The notes beneath the pieces are model-generated. The model was not told where the DNA came from. It saw only the letters and a list, made by a program, of their open reading frames with translations, and made no database searches. This document shows positions 35,586 through 45,533 of a stretch of DNA of 64,000 bases, piece after piece. This DNA is from Stappia stellulata DSM 5886 (GTDB taxonomy: Bacteria > Pseudomonadota > Alphaproteobacteria > Rhizobiales > Stappiaceae): the NCBI RefSeq assembly GCF_000423705.1, contig NZ_AUIM01000004.1, forward strand, positions 496,001 through 560,000, read 5' to 3'. The translations under genes were made by a program, and so were the position numbers. The first letter of the stretch is position 1, and every line of letters begins with the position of its first letter.

Positions 35586-36992
35586 TTAAAGACGGGCCAG
35601 ATACTGCATCGGATCGACCGGCTTGTTGCCACGGCGCAGTTCGAAATGAAGCTGCGGCTGGGTGACCGAGCCGGTTGAACCGGCCTTGGCAATCGTCTGC
35701 CCGCGACTCACTGCATCGCCGCGTTTGACCAGCAGCTGGCTGCCATGCGCATAGGCCGACACCCAGCCATCGTCGTGACGCACGAGGACGAGATTGCCGT
35801 AGCCTTTGAGTTCATTGCCGGAATAGATAACGGTTCCGTCTTCCACGGCCTTGATGTCGGCCCCTTCCGGCAGGGCGAGATTGATGCCCTCGTTGCGCGT
35901 TCCGCCAGGCTTTGTTCCGAAGTCTGAGATGATTCGCCCCCGGGCCGGCCAACGGAATCGGCGAACGTTGTCGTCCGAAGCATCGCGATTGACGGAAATC
36001 GGTTTGACGGGCGCGGATTCCGTTCTGGAAATCTGCGGCGGCGCGTCGGTCGCGGCCGTGGTCGCGGTCGAAGTCGGAGCGCGGACCGTCTCGACGGTTC
36101 GCGAGCTCAATGATGCGGGCTTTCGCCGCGGCTGGGCGGCGGTGGCGACCTGAGCGGGCGCGGGAACGCTGCTCGAAAGCGACGCCAGCTTGACCGCGGA
36201 GCCGGGCTTCTGCCGCGGGATCGGGGCAGACGCCATTGCAAGACCGGCACCCGCCGATGCGGGGATCGACCCCGTCACGCTTGGCGCGCCCCCGGCCGGC
36301 GGCAGCTTCACAGGTGCACCCGAGCGCGATGCGGTCGCGCCATGCACATATGTGGGGATGACCATCCGCTGGCCGGCGGACAGAGAGGCGTTTGGCGATA
36401 CGCCGTTGATTTCGGCCAGGACATACTGCGGCACGCCGAAACGGCGTGACATCGAGGCCACGCTGTCGCCACTTCGCGCACTCACCTGGGTCGCCCCTGC
36501 CGTGGTCCAGCCACGAACCGTCTTCGGCGCAACCGAATTGCCCACAGGCCCTGACGTCGCTGCAAGCGTACGGCTCGCTTCGTCGCGTGCCGAGCGGACA
36601 GGCGTCTGCACCGAGGCGGTCGCCACCGGCCGTGACGGCGATGCGGGAGGCGTGGGAACGGAAGCATTGCGAGAAGACTGGCCTTGCGTGGCGCCTGACC
36701 TGGAAACCGATCCGGTTGCCATCGAGGCACCGGACCCGTTCACCGGCGGCAACGCAGTGCGCTCCACCCGCGCCGGTCCGCTGGACGGGCCCGCCATGAT
36801 GTCGTCGAAACTCGGCTGCGACGCCGAAGTGCCGCTCAGCATGGCACGCTGATTGTCGGTGTTACCGGTGAAGATCGGATCGGCGAACCGCTCCACTCCC
36901 CCGCTGCAAGCTCCGGCGACGGCTGCCAGAAGCACCACCATCGCAGTCTGCGAGAGCAATCGGGACGGGGATCTTAAATATTTCTTTGACAT
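35586..36992 (-). CDS. LysM and degenerate LytM (M23) domain lipoprotein, NlpD/DipM-like
   Basis: 468 residues from the ATG at 36992. A lipoprotein signal (VVLLAAVAGAC) places lipidated Cys29 at the mature N-terminus. A long Ser/Ala/Pro-rich linker follows. A LysM peptidoglycan-binding domain contains SVASMSRRFGVPQYVLAEINGVSPNASL. After a second linker comes a C-terminal M23/LytM domain (about 367-462). The zinc motif HxxxD is replaced by NEGIN, while YAHGSQL and LHFELR remain, so it is probably not a peptidase. Such degenerate LytM factors (EnvC, NlpD, DipM) activate cell-wall amidases at division. It follows pcm by 124 nt, the usual order in alphaproteobacteria. Confidence 0.9.
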   Translation of the reverse strand: MSKKYLRSPSRLLSQTAMVVLLAAVAGACSGGVERFADPIFTGNTDNQRAMLSGTSASQPSFDDIMAGPSSGPARVERTALPPVNGSGASMATGSVSRSGATQGQSSRNASVPTPPASPSRPVATASVQTPVRSARDEASRTLAATSGPVGNSVAPKTVRGWTTAGATQVSARSGDSVASMSRRFGVPQYVLAEINGVSPNASLSAGQRMVIPTYVHGATASRSGAPVKLPPAGGAPSVTGSIPASAGAGLAMASAPIPRQKPGSAVKLASLSSSVPAPAQVATAAQPRRKPASLSSRTVETVRAPTSTATTAATDAPPQISRTESAPVKPISVNRDASDDNVRRFRWPARGRIISDFGTKPGGTRNEGINLALPEGADIKAVEDGTVIYSGNELKGYGNLVLVRHDDGWVSAYAHGSQLLVKRGDAVSRGQTIAKAGSTGSVTQPQLHFELRRGNKPVDPMQYLARL

Positions 36993-37116
36993 GGCGCTAC
37001 TCGGACTCAAACACCTGAGGTCGTTGAGACTGATTAAATGCCGGTAACGTTTATAAAGACTTAAGCGCGAGCGAATTGACCGTGAAAGGCCCGAAACAAT
37101 TGCTACCAACCGGGCG

Positions 37117-37833
37117 TCACAGCCGGTTCGCGACCCCTTCCACGAGCGGGACAAAGCGCACCTGCGCAAGGTCGCGGGAGACCGTCGTCGCACCTTTTCG
37201 TTCAATCACCACAAGAGACTGGACATCACCGGCGGGGCCGCGCGGTGCCACCAGTTTTCCGCCATCCGCCAGTTGATCGATCAACGCCTGCGGGAGTTCC
37301 GGCGTGGCGGCCGTCACGATGATCCGGTCGAAGGGCGCCTTCTCCGCAAGCCCTTCCGTTCCGTCGCCATGGTGGACGTGCACGGTGTCGATCTTCAGCG
37401 TGGACAGCCGGGCCCGCGCCAGGTCGGCGAGTGTCTTGTAACGTTCGATGGTTCGAACGTCCCGGCTGAGATGCCCGAGAATGGCTGCCTGATAACCCGA
37501 ACCCGTCCCGATCTCGAGAACCCGGTGCTCTGGCGCAACATCGAGCGCTTCAGTCATCATTGCGACAATCGTGGGCTGGGAAATCGTCTGGCCGCATTCA
37601 ATGGGAAGGGCGCTGTCCTCATAGGCATGGCGCTGCAGGGGCGCGGACAGGAACAGCCGTCGCGGCACGCGCTCGAGCGCAGACAGCACCTTCTGGCTGC
37701 CGATCCCCTTGCTGCGCAGCTTGAGGATCAGCGCCGCGGTCGCCTCGCGGTCGGCCTCTGTGACATCGGATGGCACCAAGGACCGCCCGCCGGACGCTTC
37801 CGGGCCTGCTTCAGGATCATCTGCCCCAGTCAA
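37117..37833 (-). CDS. pcm: Protein-L-isoaspartate O-methyltransferase
   Basis: 238 residues. The canonical Pcm block PIECGQTISQPTIVAMM (about 77-93) and AdoMet motif I VLEIGTGSGYQAAILG are intact. FDRIIVTAATPELP and an LVAPRG segment follow. It methylates damaged isoaspartyl residues to start their repair. It is in the usual surE-pcm-M23 order. No ATG fits; the start appears to be a TTG at 37833 with GGGAGAG upstream. Confidence 0.94.
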   Translation of the reverse strand: MTGADDPEAGPEASGGRSLVPSDVTEADREATAALILKLRSKGIGSQKVLSALERVPRRLFLSAPLQRHAYEDSALPIECGQTISQPTIVAMMTEALDVAPEHRVLEIGTGSGYQAAILGHLSRDVRTIERYKTLADLARARLSTLKIDTVHVHHGDGTEGLAEKAPFDRIIVTAATPELPQALIDQLADGGKLVAPRGPAGDVQSLVVIERKGATTVSRDLAQVRFVPLVEGVANRL

Positions 37834-37905
37834 TGGATCTCTCCCGCGCCATGTGCCGCGTTCTGTCCTGTCCGCGACAACCCGACCGAAGGGCCCGCCC
37901 CCAAA

Positions 37906-38667
37906 TCAGGATGCCAGCTTGTCCTTGAGCTCGCCCAGAAGATCGTGGGCGGTCAGATCGAGCTTGAGCGGCGTCACGGAAATCATCTGTTCGCGCAAGA
38001 CGGCCAGATCCGTGTCCTCGGGAGGTGTCTCCTCGCCGCCGCGAAAGGCGAGCCAGTAGTAAGGCACGCCACGGCCGTCGGTGCGCGCGTCAACCGCCAG
38101 CTCGCTGACCTTGCGCTTGCCCTGACGCGTCACCCGGGTCCCGCGCACATCGTCCGCCGAACAGGCCGGAAAATTGAGGTTGAGCAGGATGTCGGAGGGA
38201 AACGAAAACGACAAGAGCTTGCGGATCAGGGGCGCGGCATGGGCCCGGGTTGCCTCGTAGTCCACACGCGCTCCCTTCCCCCAGCTGTAGGCCTGGGAAA
38301 GCGCCATGGAGCGGATGCCCATCAGCGTACCTTCCATGGCGCCCGCAATCGTGCCGGAATAGGTCACGTCGTCCGCGGCATTCTGTCCACGGTTCACGCC
38401 CGACAGCACGAGGTCCGGCCGGCCGGGAAGAAGCTCGCGCACACCCATGATCACGCAATCGGTCGGAGTGCCGCGCACGGAATACCGCCGGTCGCCGAGT
38501 TCGCGCACCCTGAGCGGATCGTGCAAGGTCAGCGAATGCGCGACACCGCTTTGATCGGTCTCCGGCGCTACCACCCAGACGTCATCGGTCAGAGCGCGGG
38601 CAATCTCTTCCAGCACGGCAAGGCCGTCAGCCTGGATGCCGTCGTCATTGGTGACCAGAATGCGCAT
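37906..38667 (-). CDS. surE: 5'/3'-nucleotidase SurE
   Basis: 253 residues. The metal-binding start [16 protein letters not shown] has the paired Asp residues, and [28 protein letters not shown] holds the conserved Asn and Ser/Thr residues. SurE is a divalent-metal nucleoside-monophosphate phosphatase linked to stress survival. The ATG at 38667 overlaps the serS stop (TGATG), so the pair is translationally coupled. pcm follows after 72 nt. Confidence 0.96.
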   Translation of the reverse strand: MRILVTNDDGIQADGLAVLEEIARALTDDVWVVAPETDQSGVAHSLTLHDPLRVRELGDRRYSVRGTPTDCVIMGVRELLPGRPDLVLSGVNRGQNAADDVTYSGTIAGAMEGTLMGIRSMALSQAYSWGKGARVDYEATRAHAAPLIRKLLSFSFPSDILLNLNFPACSADDVRGTRVTRQGKRKVSELAVDARTDGRGVPYYWLAFRGGEETPPEDTDLAVLREQMISVTPLKLDLTAHDLLGELKDKLAS

Positions 38668-39947
38668 CACACCGCCTCGATTTTCTCGATCCCACCCATG
38701 TAGGACCGCAACGCCTCGGGCACCGTTATGCTGCCGTCGGCATTCTGATAGGTCTCGACCACCGCGATGAGCGCGCGCCCGACCGCGATACCGGACCCGT
38801 TGAGCGTATGGACGAAGCGAAGCCCCTTCTCGCCCTCCGGCCGGTAGCGCGCGTTCATCCGCCGGGCCTGGAAATCGCCGCAGGCCGAACAGCTGGAAAT
38901 CTCGCGATAGGCATTCTGACCCGGAAGCCAGACCTCGATGTCATAGGTCTTGCGGGCGCCGAAACCCATGTCGCCGGTCGACAACGCCATGACACGGTAA
39001 GCGAGGCCGAGCTTCGCGAGGATCTCTTCCGCGCAGCCCGTCATCCGCTCAAGTTCGTCGAGGGATTTCTCGGGTGTCGTGACGGAGACAAGCTCGCATT
39101 TCCAGAACTGGTGCTGGCGCAAGATGCCGCGCACGTCCCGTCCGGCGGAACCGGCTTCGGAACGAAAGCACGGCGTCAGCGCGGTCACGCGCATCGGCAG
39201 CTCCGCCTCCGCAAGCGTTTCTCCGGCCACCATGTTGGTCAGCGGCACTTCGGCCGTCGGGATCAGCCAGCGGCCTTCCGTGGTCTTGAACAGGTCCTCG
39301 GAGAATTTCGGCAGCTGCGAAGTGCCGTAGAGCGCCTCGTCGCGCACCAGCAACGGCGGGGAAACTTCCATATAACCGTTGTGGACGGTTTGCAGATCGA
39401 TCATGAACTGGCCGAGCGCACGCTCAAGCCGCGCCATCTGCCCCTGAAGCAGCACGAAGCGCGCGCCGGACATGCGCCCCGCGCGTTCAAAGCTCATCCC
39501 GGCCTCGGCCGCGCCGACCTCGAAATGTTCCTTCGGCGTGAAATCATAGGCACGCGGGGTGCCGATGCGGCGAAGCTCGACGTTGGCGCTTTCGTCCGCC
39601 CCGTCGGGCACGTCGTCCAGCGGCATGTTCGGCAGCACGCTCAGGGCATCCACCATCCTGGAGGTCAGCTCACGCTCGACCTCTTCGCCGTCGTGGATGA
39701 ATTGCTTGATCTTGGCAACTTCATCGATCAGCGCCTGCGCACCGGCGTCGTCGCCGGACGCCTTTGCCTTGCCGATTTCCTTCGAGGCCGCGTTGCGCCG
39801 TTCCTGAGCGTCCTGAAGGGCGGCCACATGGGCGCGCCGCTCATCGTCGAGCGCGATCAGCTGCGCGGCCTGTGGCGGCAGCCCCCGGCGCCCCATGGCT
39901 GCATCGAAGGCCGCGGTGTTGTTGCGGATCCACTTGATATCGAACAT
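38667..39947 (-). CDS. serS: Serine--tRNA ligase
   Basis: 426 residues from the ATG at 39947. The N-terminal coiled-coil arm (about 30-105) recognises the long variable arm of tRNA-Ser. The class II core shows motif 2 [21 protein letters not shown] and motif 3 [16 protein letters not shown]. An in-frame TTG three bases upstream is less likely. It is 70 nt after tatC and coupled to surE. Confidence 0.97.
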   Translation of the reverse strand: MFDIKWIRNNTAAFDAAMGRRGLPPQAAQLIALDDERRAHVAALQDAQERRNAASKEIGKAKASGDDAGAQALIDEVAKIKQFIHDGEEVERELTSRMVDALSVLPNMPLDDVPDGADESANVELRRIGTPRAYDFTPKEHFEVGAAEAGMSFERAGRMSGARFVLLQGQMARLERALGQFMIDLQTVHNGYMEVSPPLLVRDEALYGTSQLPKFSEDLFKTTEGRWLIPTAEVPLTNMVAGETLAEAELPMRVTALTPCFRSEAGSAGRDVRGILRQHQFWKCELVSVTTPEKSLDELERMTGCAEEILAKLGLAYRVMALSTGDMGFGARKTYDIEVWLPGQNAYREISSCSACGDFQARRMNARYRPEGEKGLRFVHTLNGSGIAVGRALIAVVETYQNADGSITVPEALRSYMGGIEKIEAV

Positions 39948-40017
39948 CAATCAACCCCGGATTCGGCGCCGGCGCCAAGCGGCAACGGGAACTCGACCGG
40001 GGCAGATACGGCGACGA

Positions 40018-40800
40018 TCAGGTGTCCGCTTGAGCAGCTTCCCGTTCGGCCCGCTTCTTTTCCACCAGTCTGACGCAGATGATGGAGACTTCGTAGAGAA
40101 GCATCGTTGGCAGCGCAAGACCGATCTGGCTGATCGGATCGGGCGGGGTCAGAATGGCAGCCAGCACGAAGCCGATCACGATCGCATACTTGCGCTTTGC
40201 CCTGAGCCCTTCGGAGGACACGAGCCCCACACGCCCCAGAAGGGTCAGCAGAACCGGCAACTGGAACACCAGGCCGAAGGCGAAGATCAGCGTCATGATC
40301 AGGCCGAGGTACTCGCTCACGCGCGCCATCAGCTGGATCTTGGCCTGGCCGCCTGTACCGTCCTGCTCCATCGACAGGAAGAAGCCCATGGCCAGCGGCA
40401 TCACCAGGAAAAACACCAGGCAGGCACCGATGATGAAGAGGACAGGCGTGGCGACAAGAAACGGAAGGAACGCGCCGCGCTCATCCTTGTAGAGGCCCGG
40501 AGCGACAAACATGTAGAGCTGGGAAGCGATCACCGGAAAGGCGATGAACAATGCGCCGAAAAACGCAAGCTTGAGCTGGGTAAAAAACAGTTCCTGGGGA
40601 GCGGTGTAGATCATCTCCACCTGGCGACCCGCCGCCTGTTCGAACGGGATCACGAGAATGTTGTAGATGTCCTGGGCAAAGTAGAAGCACACGACAAATG
40701 CAATGAGGATCGCCACCACGGTGCGCAGCAAACGCTGGCGCAACTCGATGAGATGTTCGATCAGCGGCGCCTTGGAGGACTCAATATCGTCGTCGGTCAT
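40018..40800 (-). CDS. tatC: Twin-arginine translocase subunit TatC
   Basis: 260 residues and six membrane helices. The N-terminal cytoplasmic stretch reads [17 protein letters not shown], matching the TatC signature (HLxELRxRLL). FxxPxLYKDER follows as [15 protein letters not shown], and a conserved Glu lies in the loop after helix 3. TatC binds the twin-arginine signal of folded substrates. Its start overlaps tatB by 4 nt. Confidence 0.96.
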   Translation of the reverse strand: MTDDDIESSKAPLIEHLIELRQRLLRTVVAILIAFVVCFYFAQDIYNILVIPFEQAAGRQVEMIYTAPQELFFTQLKLAFFGALFIAFPVIASQLYMFVAPGLYKDERGAFLPFLVATPVLFIIGACLVFFLVMPLAMGFFLSMEQDGTGGQAKIQLMARVSEYLGLIMTLIFAFGLVFQLPVLLTLLGRVGLVSSEGLRAKRKYAIVIGFVLAAILTPPDPISQIGLALPTMLLYEVSIICVRLVEKKRAEREAAQADT

Positions 40801-41249
40801 GCCTTGCCGTCATCCCCGGTCGGCCGCGTCTTGGAATCGGCGGGTGGCGCCTGAGGCTCTCCGGCATCCGCTTTCGCGCCCGGTTCGCCCGTCTCTTCGC
40901 TGCTTTCGTGCGACGAAAAGTCGATGGCGGGTTCGGTTTCAAGAGGTTCGGGCGTGGCGGACTTCGCCTTGCCGGCCGGCTTGTCCATGTTGACGGATTT
41001 CTTGATATCGCCGAGCGGATCGAAGTTCCCGGCCTTTTCGACCTGCTTCTTCATGTCGGCGATGTCAGCCTGCTGTTCGGCCTCGCGCAAGGCATCGTTG
41101 AACGTCGATTGAAACTCGTTCGCCATCCGCTTCACCTTGCCCATCGTCTGGCCGAAGGTGCGCAGCATCCGGGGCAGATCCTTTGGGCCGACGACCAGAA
41201 TCATGACGACGGCGACAACAAGAAGTTCCGTCCAGCCGATATCGAACAT
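40797..41249 (-). CDS. tatB: Sec-independent translocase protein TatB
   Basis: 150 residues. One N-terminal membrane helix begins [29 protein letters not shown], with the TatB GPKDLP hinge. An amphipathic helix (about 30-65) and a long charged, Pro/Glu-rich tail follow. TatB passes substrate from TatC to TatA. It is 111 nt after tatA and overlaps tatC. Confidence 0.95.
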   Translation of the reverse strand: MFDIGWTELLVVAVVMILVVGPKDLPRMLRTFGQTMGKVKRMANEFQSTFNDALREAEQQADIADMKKQVEKAGNFDPLGDIKKSVNMDKPAGKAKSATPEPLETEPAIDFSSHESSEETGEPGAKADAGEPQAPPADSKTRPTGDDGKA

Positions 41250-41360
41250 TGGTGTCCGTTTTCCGCGTTTAAGAGATCAAGACGCGCTTGCGCGGTCTTC
41301 ACGAGCGACAAGGACCGGCCGCGACGGCCGGATTCCGCTGCCCCCGTCAGCCACAAGGGG

Positions 41361-41594
41361 TCAACCCGCCTGCGACTTGTCCTCGGACTTCTTCATGGCG
41401 ACAGGCTCTTCCGGCTTGTGGTCGATGGTCTTGCCATCGTCGGCCTTCTCGTCGTCATCGTCCTCGTTGAGCCCCTTCTTGAAGCTCTTGATCCCTTTGG
41501 CAACGTCTCCCATCAATTCGGAGATTTTTCCGCGGCCAAACAGCAGAACAACGATCACCGCGATGATCAGGATCTGCCAAATACTGATACCCAT
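41361..41594 (-). CDS. tatA: Sec-independent translocase protein TatA
   Basis: 77 residues. A single helix ([24 protein letters not shown]) with the [23 protein letters not shown] hinge and amphipathic helix is typical of TatA. An acidic tail follows. TatA oligomers form the transport pathway for folded proteins. It is the first of tatABC, 105 nt after the ABC ATPase gene. Confidence 0.96.
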   Translation of the reverse strand: MGISIWQILIIAVIVVLLFGRGKISELMGDVAKGIKSFKKGLNEDDDDEKADDGKTIDHKPEEPVAMKKSEDKSQAG

Positions 41595-41699
41595 ACGACA
41601 ACTCCCTGGTCGATCCGGTGCACGCGCGCCGGCGCGGCACTATTGCAACAAAGCGCGATCAATCGCAACCAACCGTTTTACGGCCGCCGCTCAGTCGCA

Positions 41700-42827
41700 T
41701 TAGACATCCGTCGCATCCCGCGCGAACGCCAGCACATCGCGATCGTCGACGCGCACACCGACATCCATGCCGACAACGAACCGCCCCCCATCGCGAATGC
41801 GTGCCTGCAAGGGAAGTTCCAGCCCGGCCACTGCGATGTCCACCAGATCAACCTCTCCGATGAACCGCCGCCGGGTGACACGACCCGGTCGCCCCTCGCC
41901 GGGTTCCCCGAGAATCACGCCTTGCGGACGGACGCAGACATCCACCGTCATTCCGCGCGAGACACCCGGTGCCGGATGACGGCCGAAAACGGTCTCGACC
42001 TCCCCCTCGCCGGCCGTCGCGTCGACCTCGTTGAGCTCGGAGAAAAAGCGCGCGACAAACAGGTCAGCCGGATGATTGTAGAGATCGTCGGCACTGCCGA
42101 TCTGGACGAGCCGCCCCTTTCGCATCAGCGCAATGCGGTCCCCCATGCGCATCGCCTCCTCCGGATCATGGGTCACGAGCATGCAGGTCGCGCGCGTTTC
42201 ACGCAGGACGGAAAGCGTTTCGTCGCGCACCGCGTCGCGCAGCCGGCGGTCGAGGCCCGAAAACGGCTCGTCCATGAGCAGCACGCCGGGACGCGGGGCA
42301 ATCGCGCGTGCCAAAGCCACACGCTGCTGTTCGCCACCCGAAAGCGCGTGGGGATAATCCGCATGATGCTCGGCGAGCCCGACCCGCGAGAGCGCGCTCA
42401 ATGCCGCATGCCGGGCATCGCCCTTTCCCAGATGCGTCAGGCCGAAGGCCACGTTTTCGGCGATGGTGAGATGGGGAAACAGCGCGTAGTCCTGAAACAT
42501 CAGTCCGACGCCCCGCTTTTCAGGCGGCAGGAAGCGCTCCGGCCCTGCGACCTCGCGCTCGTTGATGAGCACGCGTCCCATGGTCTGGCGCTCCACGCCG
42601 GCGGCAATTCGCAACAGGGTCGTCTTGCCGCAACCGGAATGTCCGAGCAGGCACAGGACCTCGCCCGGTTCGACGGACAGCGACACCGAACGCACCGCCG
42701 GAAGACCGGCGAAGCTGTGGCTCACCGCCTCGAACGAGAGCCGTGCGGCAATCGTCGCCCCGGCCGTTCCGCGCACGCCCCATTTCTTTGCAGGCGGCGC
42801 AACCGGAATGTCAGCTGTCATGGTCAT
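41700..42827 (-). CDS. ABC transporter ATP-binding protein, FbpC/PotA-like, without neighbouring permease
   Basis: 375 residues. The nucleotide-binding domain has Walker A GHSGCGKTT, Q-loop MFQDYALFPH, signature LSGGEQQRVALARA and Walker B VLLMDEPFSGLD, with the H-loop in LVTHDPEEA. A C-terminal TOBE/OB-type regulatory region (about 265-375) follows. This layout is that of ATPases for iron(III), spermidine or similar importers. No permease or binding protein is nearby, and the gene lies between scpB and tatA. It overlaps the scpB end by 17 nt. The start may instead be the ATG at 42821. Confidence 0.9.
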   Translation of the reverse strand: MTMTADIPVAPPAKKWGVRGTAGATIAARLSFEAVSHSFAGLPAVRSVSLSVEPGEVLCLLGHSGCGKTTLLRIAAGVERQTMGRVLINEREVAGPERFLPPEKRGVGLMFQDYALFPHLTIAENVAFGLTHLGKGDARHAALSALSRVGLAEHHADYPHALSGGEQQRVALARAIAPRPGVLLMDEPFSGLDRRLRDAVRDETLSVLRETRATCMLVTHDPEEAMRMGDRIALMRKGRLVQIGSADDLYNHPADLFVARFFSELNEVDATAGEGEVETVFGRHPAPGVSRGMTVDVCVRPQGVILGEPGEGRPGRVTRRRFIGEVDLVDIAVAGLELPLQARIRDGGRFVVGMDVGVRVDDRDVLAFARDATDV

Positions 42828-43548
42828 CAGTCGTTTCGGAGCCTTCCGCCATCAGGTCGAACAATTCGGTTTCATCGATCGGGTCCTCCTCCGCCCGCAA
42901 TTCCCGGGAATCGTCGGGAACGGGCACAGAGAACCCTGCCGGAATGGCACTGTCGAGCAGCCCGGTTCCTCGCAGTTCCTCAAGCCCGGGCAGATCAGAG
43001 ACGGACGCGAGCATGAAATGTTCCAGGAACGCGTCGGTCGTGCCATAGGTCACCGGCCGTCCCGGGGTCCGGCGACGCCCGCGCATGCGGATCCATTCCG
43101 TTTCCAGAAGCACGTCAATCGTCCCGCGCGATGTGGAAACACCGCGAATCTCTTCGATTTCCGCTCGCGTCACCGGCTGGTGATAGGCGATGATCGCCAG
43201 CGTTTCCAGTGCCGCCCGCGACAGGCGCCGTTCGTCCACCTGTTCCCTGCTGAGCAGATACGACAGGTCCTCCGCCGTTCTGAAGCCCCACTTGCCGGCG
43301 ATCTCCACCAGATTCACGCCGCGTGTGGCATAAACCCGCTGCAGGTCCGAAATGACGGCCGGGATGTCGGTCTTGCCCGGCAGCCGCGCGGCGATTTCGT
43401 CTGCACCCAACATGTCGCGCGAAGCGAAAAGCAACGCCTCGATCATGCGCATGGCACTGAAGCGCTCGGCCGGAAACAGATCGCTCTCGGTCCCGTCCGC
43501 GTCGACGGGGGAGCCGCTGCCGTCATGGTCTTCGTCGTTCCCGCGCAT
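42811..43548 (-). CDS. scpB: Segregation and condensation protein B
   Basis: 245 residues. Two winged-helix domains fill residues 30-190: FSAMRMIEALLFASRDMLGADEIAARLP, then the signature ALETLAIIAYHQPVTRAEIEEIRGVST and GRRRTPGRPVTYGTTDAFLEHF. ScpB dimers bind ScpA in the SMC condensin complex. The tail is acidic. Its ATG overlaps the scpA stop (TAATG). Confidence 0.95.
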   Translation of the reverse strand: MRGNDEDHDGSGSPVDADGTESDLFPAERFSAMRMIEALLFASRDMLGADEIAARLPGKTDIPAVISDLQRVYATRGVNLVEIAGKWGFRTAEDLSYLLSREQVDERRLSRAALETLAIIAYHQPVTRAEIEEIRGVSTSRGTIDVLLETEWIRMRGRRRTPGRPVTYGTTDAFLEHFMLASVSDLPGLEELRGTGLLDSAIPAGFSVPVPDDSRELRAEEDPIDETELFDLMAEGSETTDDHDS

Positions 43549-44435
43549 TACGCCTCGTTGCCTTCAGATCCCGGGTCGTCATCGCCGCGCGCATCGCCCG
43601 GCCTCGGTTCGGCGCGCTTGCGAAGATACAATGGCGCAAAAGGGCCGGACTGGCGCAACTCGATAGCGCCCTCGCGCACAAGTTCCAGGCTTGCCGAAAA
43701 ACTGCTGGCCAGCACCGTGCTCGCCTGTGCGCCGTCACCCATGTACTTCGCTAGATAGGCGTCCAGAGGCGCCCAGTCCATCTCCTTGCCCATCAGGCGC
43801 GTCAGGAGGTCGCGCGCCTCCTGCAGCGACCAGACCGTGCGCCGACGCACATGCACCGATGTCACGGAGGTCCGCTGCCGCTGCGCGGCATAGGCGGTCA
43901 ACAGATCGTAAAGCGTTGCCGCGAAACGACTCTTGCGCTCGATCGAGAGGGTCTCGGGATCTCCCCGCGCGAAAACATCCCGGCCGAGCCGGTTTCGGTT
44001 CATCAGCTTTGCCGATGCTTCGCGCATGGCTTCCAGCCGGCGCAGGCGAAACGCAAGTGCGGCGGCAAGCTCCTCGCCGCTGAGCGCATCCTCGTCCTTC
44101 TGCTCCGGAATCAGCAGCCTTGACTTGAGATAGGCAAGCCACGCCGCCATGACCAGATAATCGGCGGCCAGTTCCAGCCGCAACCGACGCGCCTCGTTGA
44201 CGAAATGCAGATACTGCTCGACGAGTGCAAGGATTGAGATGCGGGCAAGGTCCACCTTCTGCTTGCGCGCAAGCGTCAGGAGAAGGTCGAGCGGGCCTTC
44301 GAAGCCATCGACATCCACGACGAGCGACGGATCGGTAGTCGCACGCGCGCCCTCGGCGCCACCGCGCCGATCTGCATCCTCGAAGAAGGAGTCTTGCACG
44401 CCTGGCCCCCAACTCTTGCCGGCAAGGATCGTCAC
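43548..44435 (-). CDS. scpA: Segregation and condensation protein A
   Basis: 295 residues. The kleisin N-terminal block is VDGFEGPLDLLLTLARKQKVDLARISILALVEQYL (about 43-77). AADYLVMAAWLAYLKSRLLIP and a C-terminal winged helix (about 230-280) follow. It bridges the SMC heads together with ScpB. The start is a GTG at 44435 with GGA upstream, 18 nt after nagZ. Confidence 0.94.
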   Translation of the reverse strand: MTILAGKSWGPGVQDSFFEDADRRGGAEGARATTDPSLVVDVDGFEGPLDLLLTLARKQKVDLARISILALVEQYLHFVNEARRLRLELAADYLVMAAWLAYLKSRLLIPEQKDEDALSGEELAAALAFRLRRLEAMREASAKLMNRNRLGRDVFARGDPETLSIERKSRFAATLYDLLTAYAAQRQRTSVTSVHVRRRTVWSLQEARDLLTRLMGKEMDWAPLDAYLAKYMGDGAQASTVLASSFSASLELVREGAIELRQSGPFAPLYLRKRAEPRPGDARGDDDPGSEGNEA

Positions 44436-44453
44436 CGTTTCCGTTCGGGCAGG

Positions 44454-45467
44454 TTATACGATACCGGCAAGCAGCGCCGCAAACTCCGCTTCACGTGCTT
44501 CGCGATCGATTGGCGCGGCCGGCTCCCGCATGGCGAGCGCTGCATCGCTGCGACCAAGCGCCGCCCCGCAAAGATCAGGTGAGGCCTGCGCCACCGCCTG
44601 CATTTCCGCAAAATCGCCATTACAATGCAAAGCAAGGTCGCATCCCGCCTGAAACAGGCTGCGCACGCGGTCCTGCATGCATCCGCCGAGCGCCTTCATC
44701 GACACGTCGTCGCTCATCAGGCACCCTTGATAGTCCAGCTCGCCCCGAATGATCGTTTCGATGACCGTCGGCGAACAGGTCGCGCAGGCTTCGCTGTCGA
44801 TTGCCGTGTAGACCACATGCGCGGTCATGGCGAGCGGCAGATCCCGCAAGGCCCGAAACGGCTCGAAATCGACCCGGCGCAGGGTTTCCAGCCCCGTATC
44901 GACGACCGGCAACGCCAAATGACTGTCAACGGTCGCCGGACCATGACCGGGAATGTGCTTCAGCACGGGCAGGACCCCGGCCGCCCCCAGGCCGTTTGTG
45001 ATCGCGCGCCCGATGGCGGAGATCGTCCCAGGGTCGGTTCCATAAGCCCGGTCGCCGATCACGTCGCTTGTGTCGCCCCTCGGCACATCGACGATAGGGA
45101 GACAATCGACGGTAATGCCAAGATCGGCGAGATCCGCGCCGATCAGGCGCCCGCACAACCAGGCAGCCCGCAATCCCGCTTCCGCATCGGCCTCGTGGAG
45201 TTTGCCATAGACGGCGCCCGCCGGATAATCCGGCACCAGCGGCGGGCGGAGCCGACGCACGCGGCCACCTTCCTGATCTATCAGCACCGGAGCGTCCGGA
45301 TTGCCGACGACCTCGCGGAAATCCGCAACGAGATCGCGGATCTCTGCGTGGTCCCCGATATTGCGGGCAAATAGGATCAGGCCCCAGGGCCGCTCGGCAT
45401 CGAAAAACCGGCGCTCGTTCGACGACAACCGGGTGCCGGAGCACCCGGTGATAAATGCCTTGGTCAT
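44454..45467 (-). CDS. nagZ: Beta-N-acetylhexosaminidase (NagZ)
   Basis: 337 residues from the ATG at 45467. It is a GH3 family enzyme. VLIDQEGGRVRRLRPP, the catalytic loop KHIPGHGPATVDSH (with its His) and the nucleophile region LMSDDVSMKAL are all present. NagZ removes N-acetylglucosamine from anhydro-muropeptides in cytoplasmic wall recycling. It lies between the SPOR gene and scpA. A longer in-frame start at 45506 has no conserved residues. Confidence 0.94.
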   Translation of the reverse strand: MTKAFITGCSGTRLSSNERRFFDAERPWGLILFARNIGDHAEIRDLVADFREVVGNPDAPVLIDQEGGRVRRLRPPLVPDYPAGAVYGKLHEADAEAGLRAAWLCGRLIGADLADLGITVDCLPIVDVPRGDTSDVIGDRAYGTDPGTISAIGRAITNGLGAAGVLPVLKHIPGHGPATVDSHLALPVVDTGLETLRRVDFEPFRALRDLPLAMTAHVVYTAIDSEACATCSPTVIETIIRGELDYQGCLMSDDVSMKALGGCMQDRVRSLFQAGCDLALHCNGDFAEMQAVAQASPDLCGAALGRSDAALAMREPAAPIDREAREAEFAALLAGIV

Positions 45468-45533
45468 CAGGAAGTCTCGTCCGCTGCGCATTTCGCCTCG
45501 GCTCACCGACGCGAAACGCCCCCACTTGTGCGA

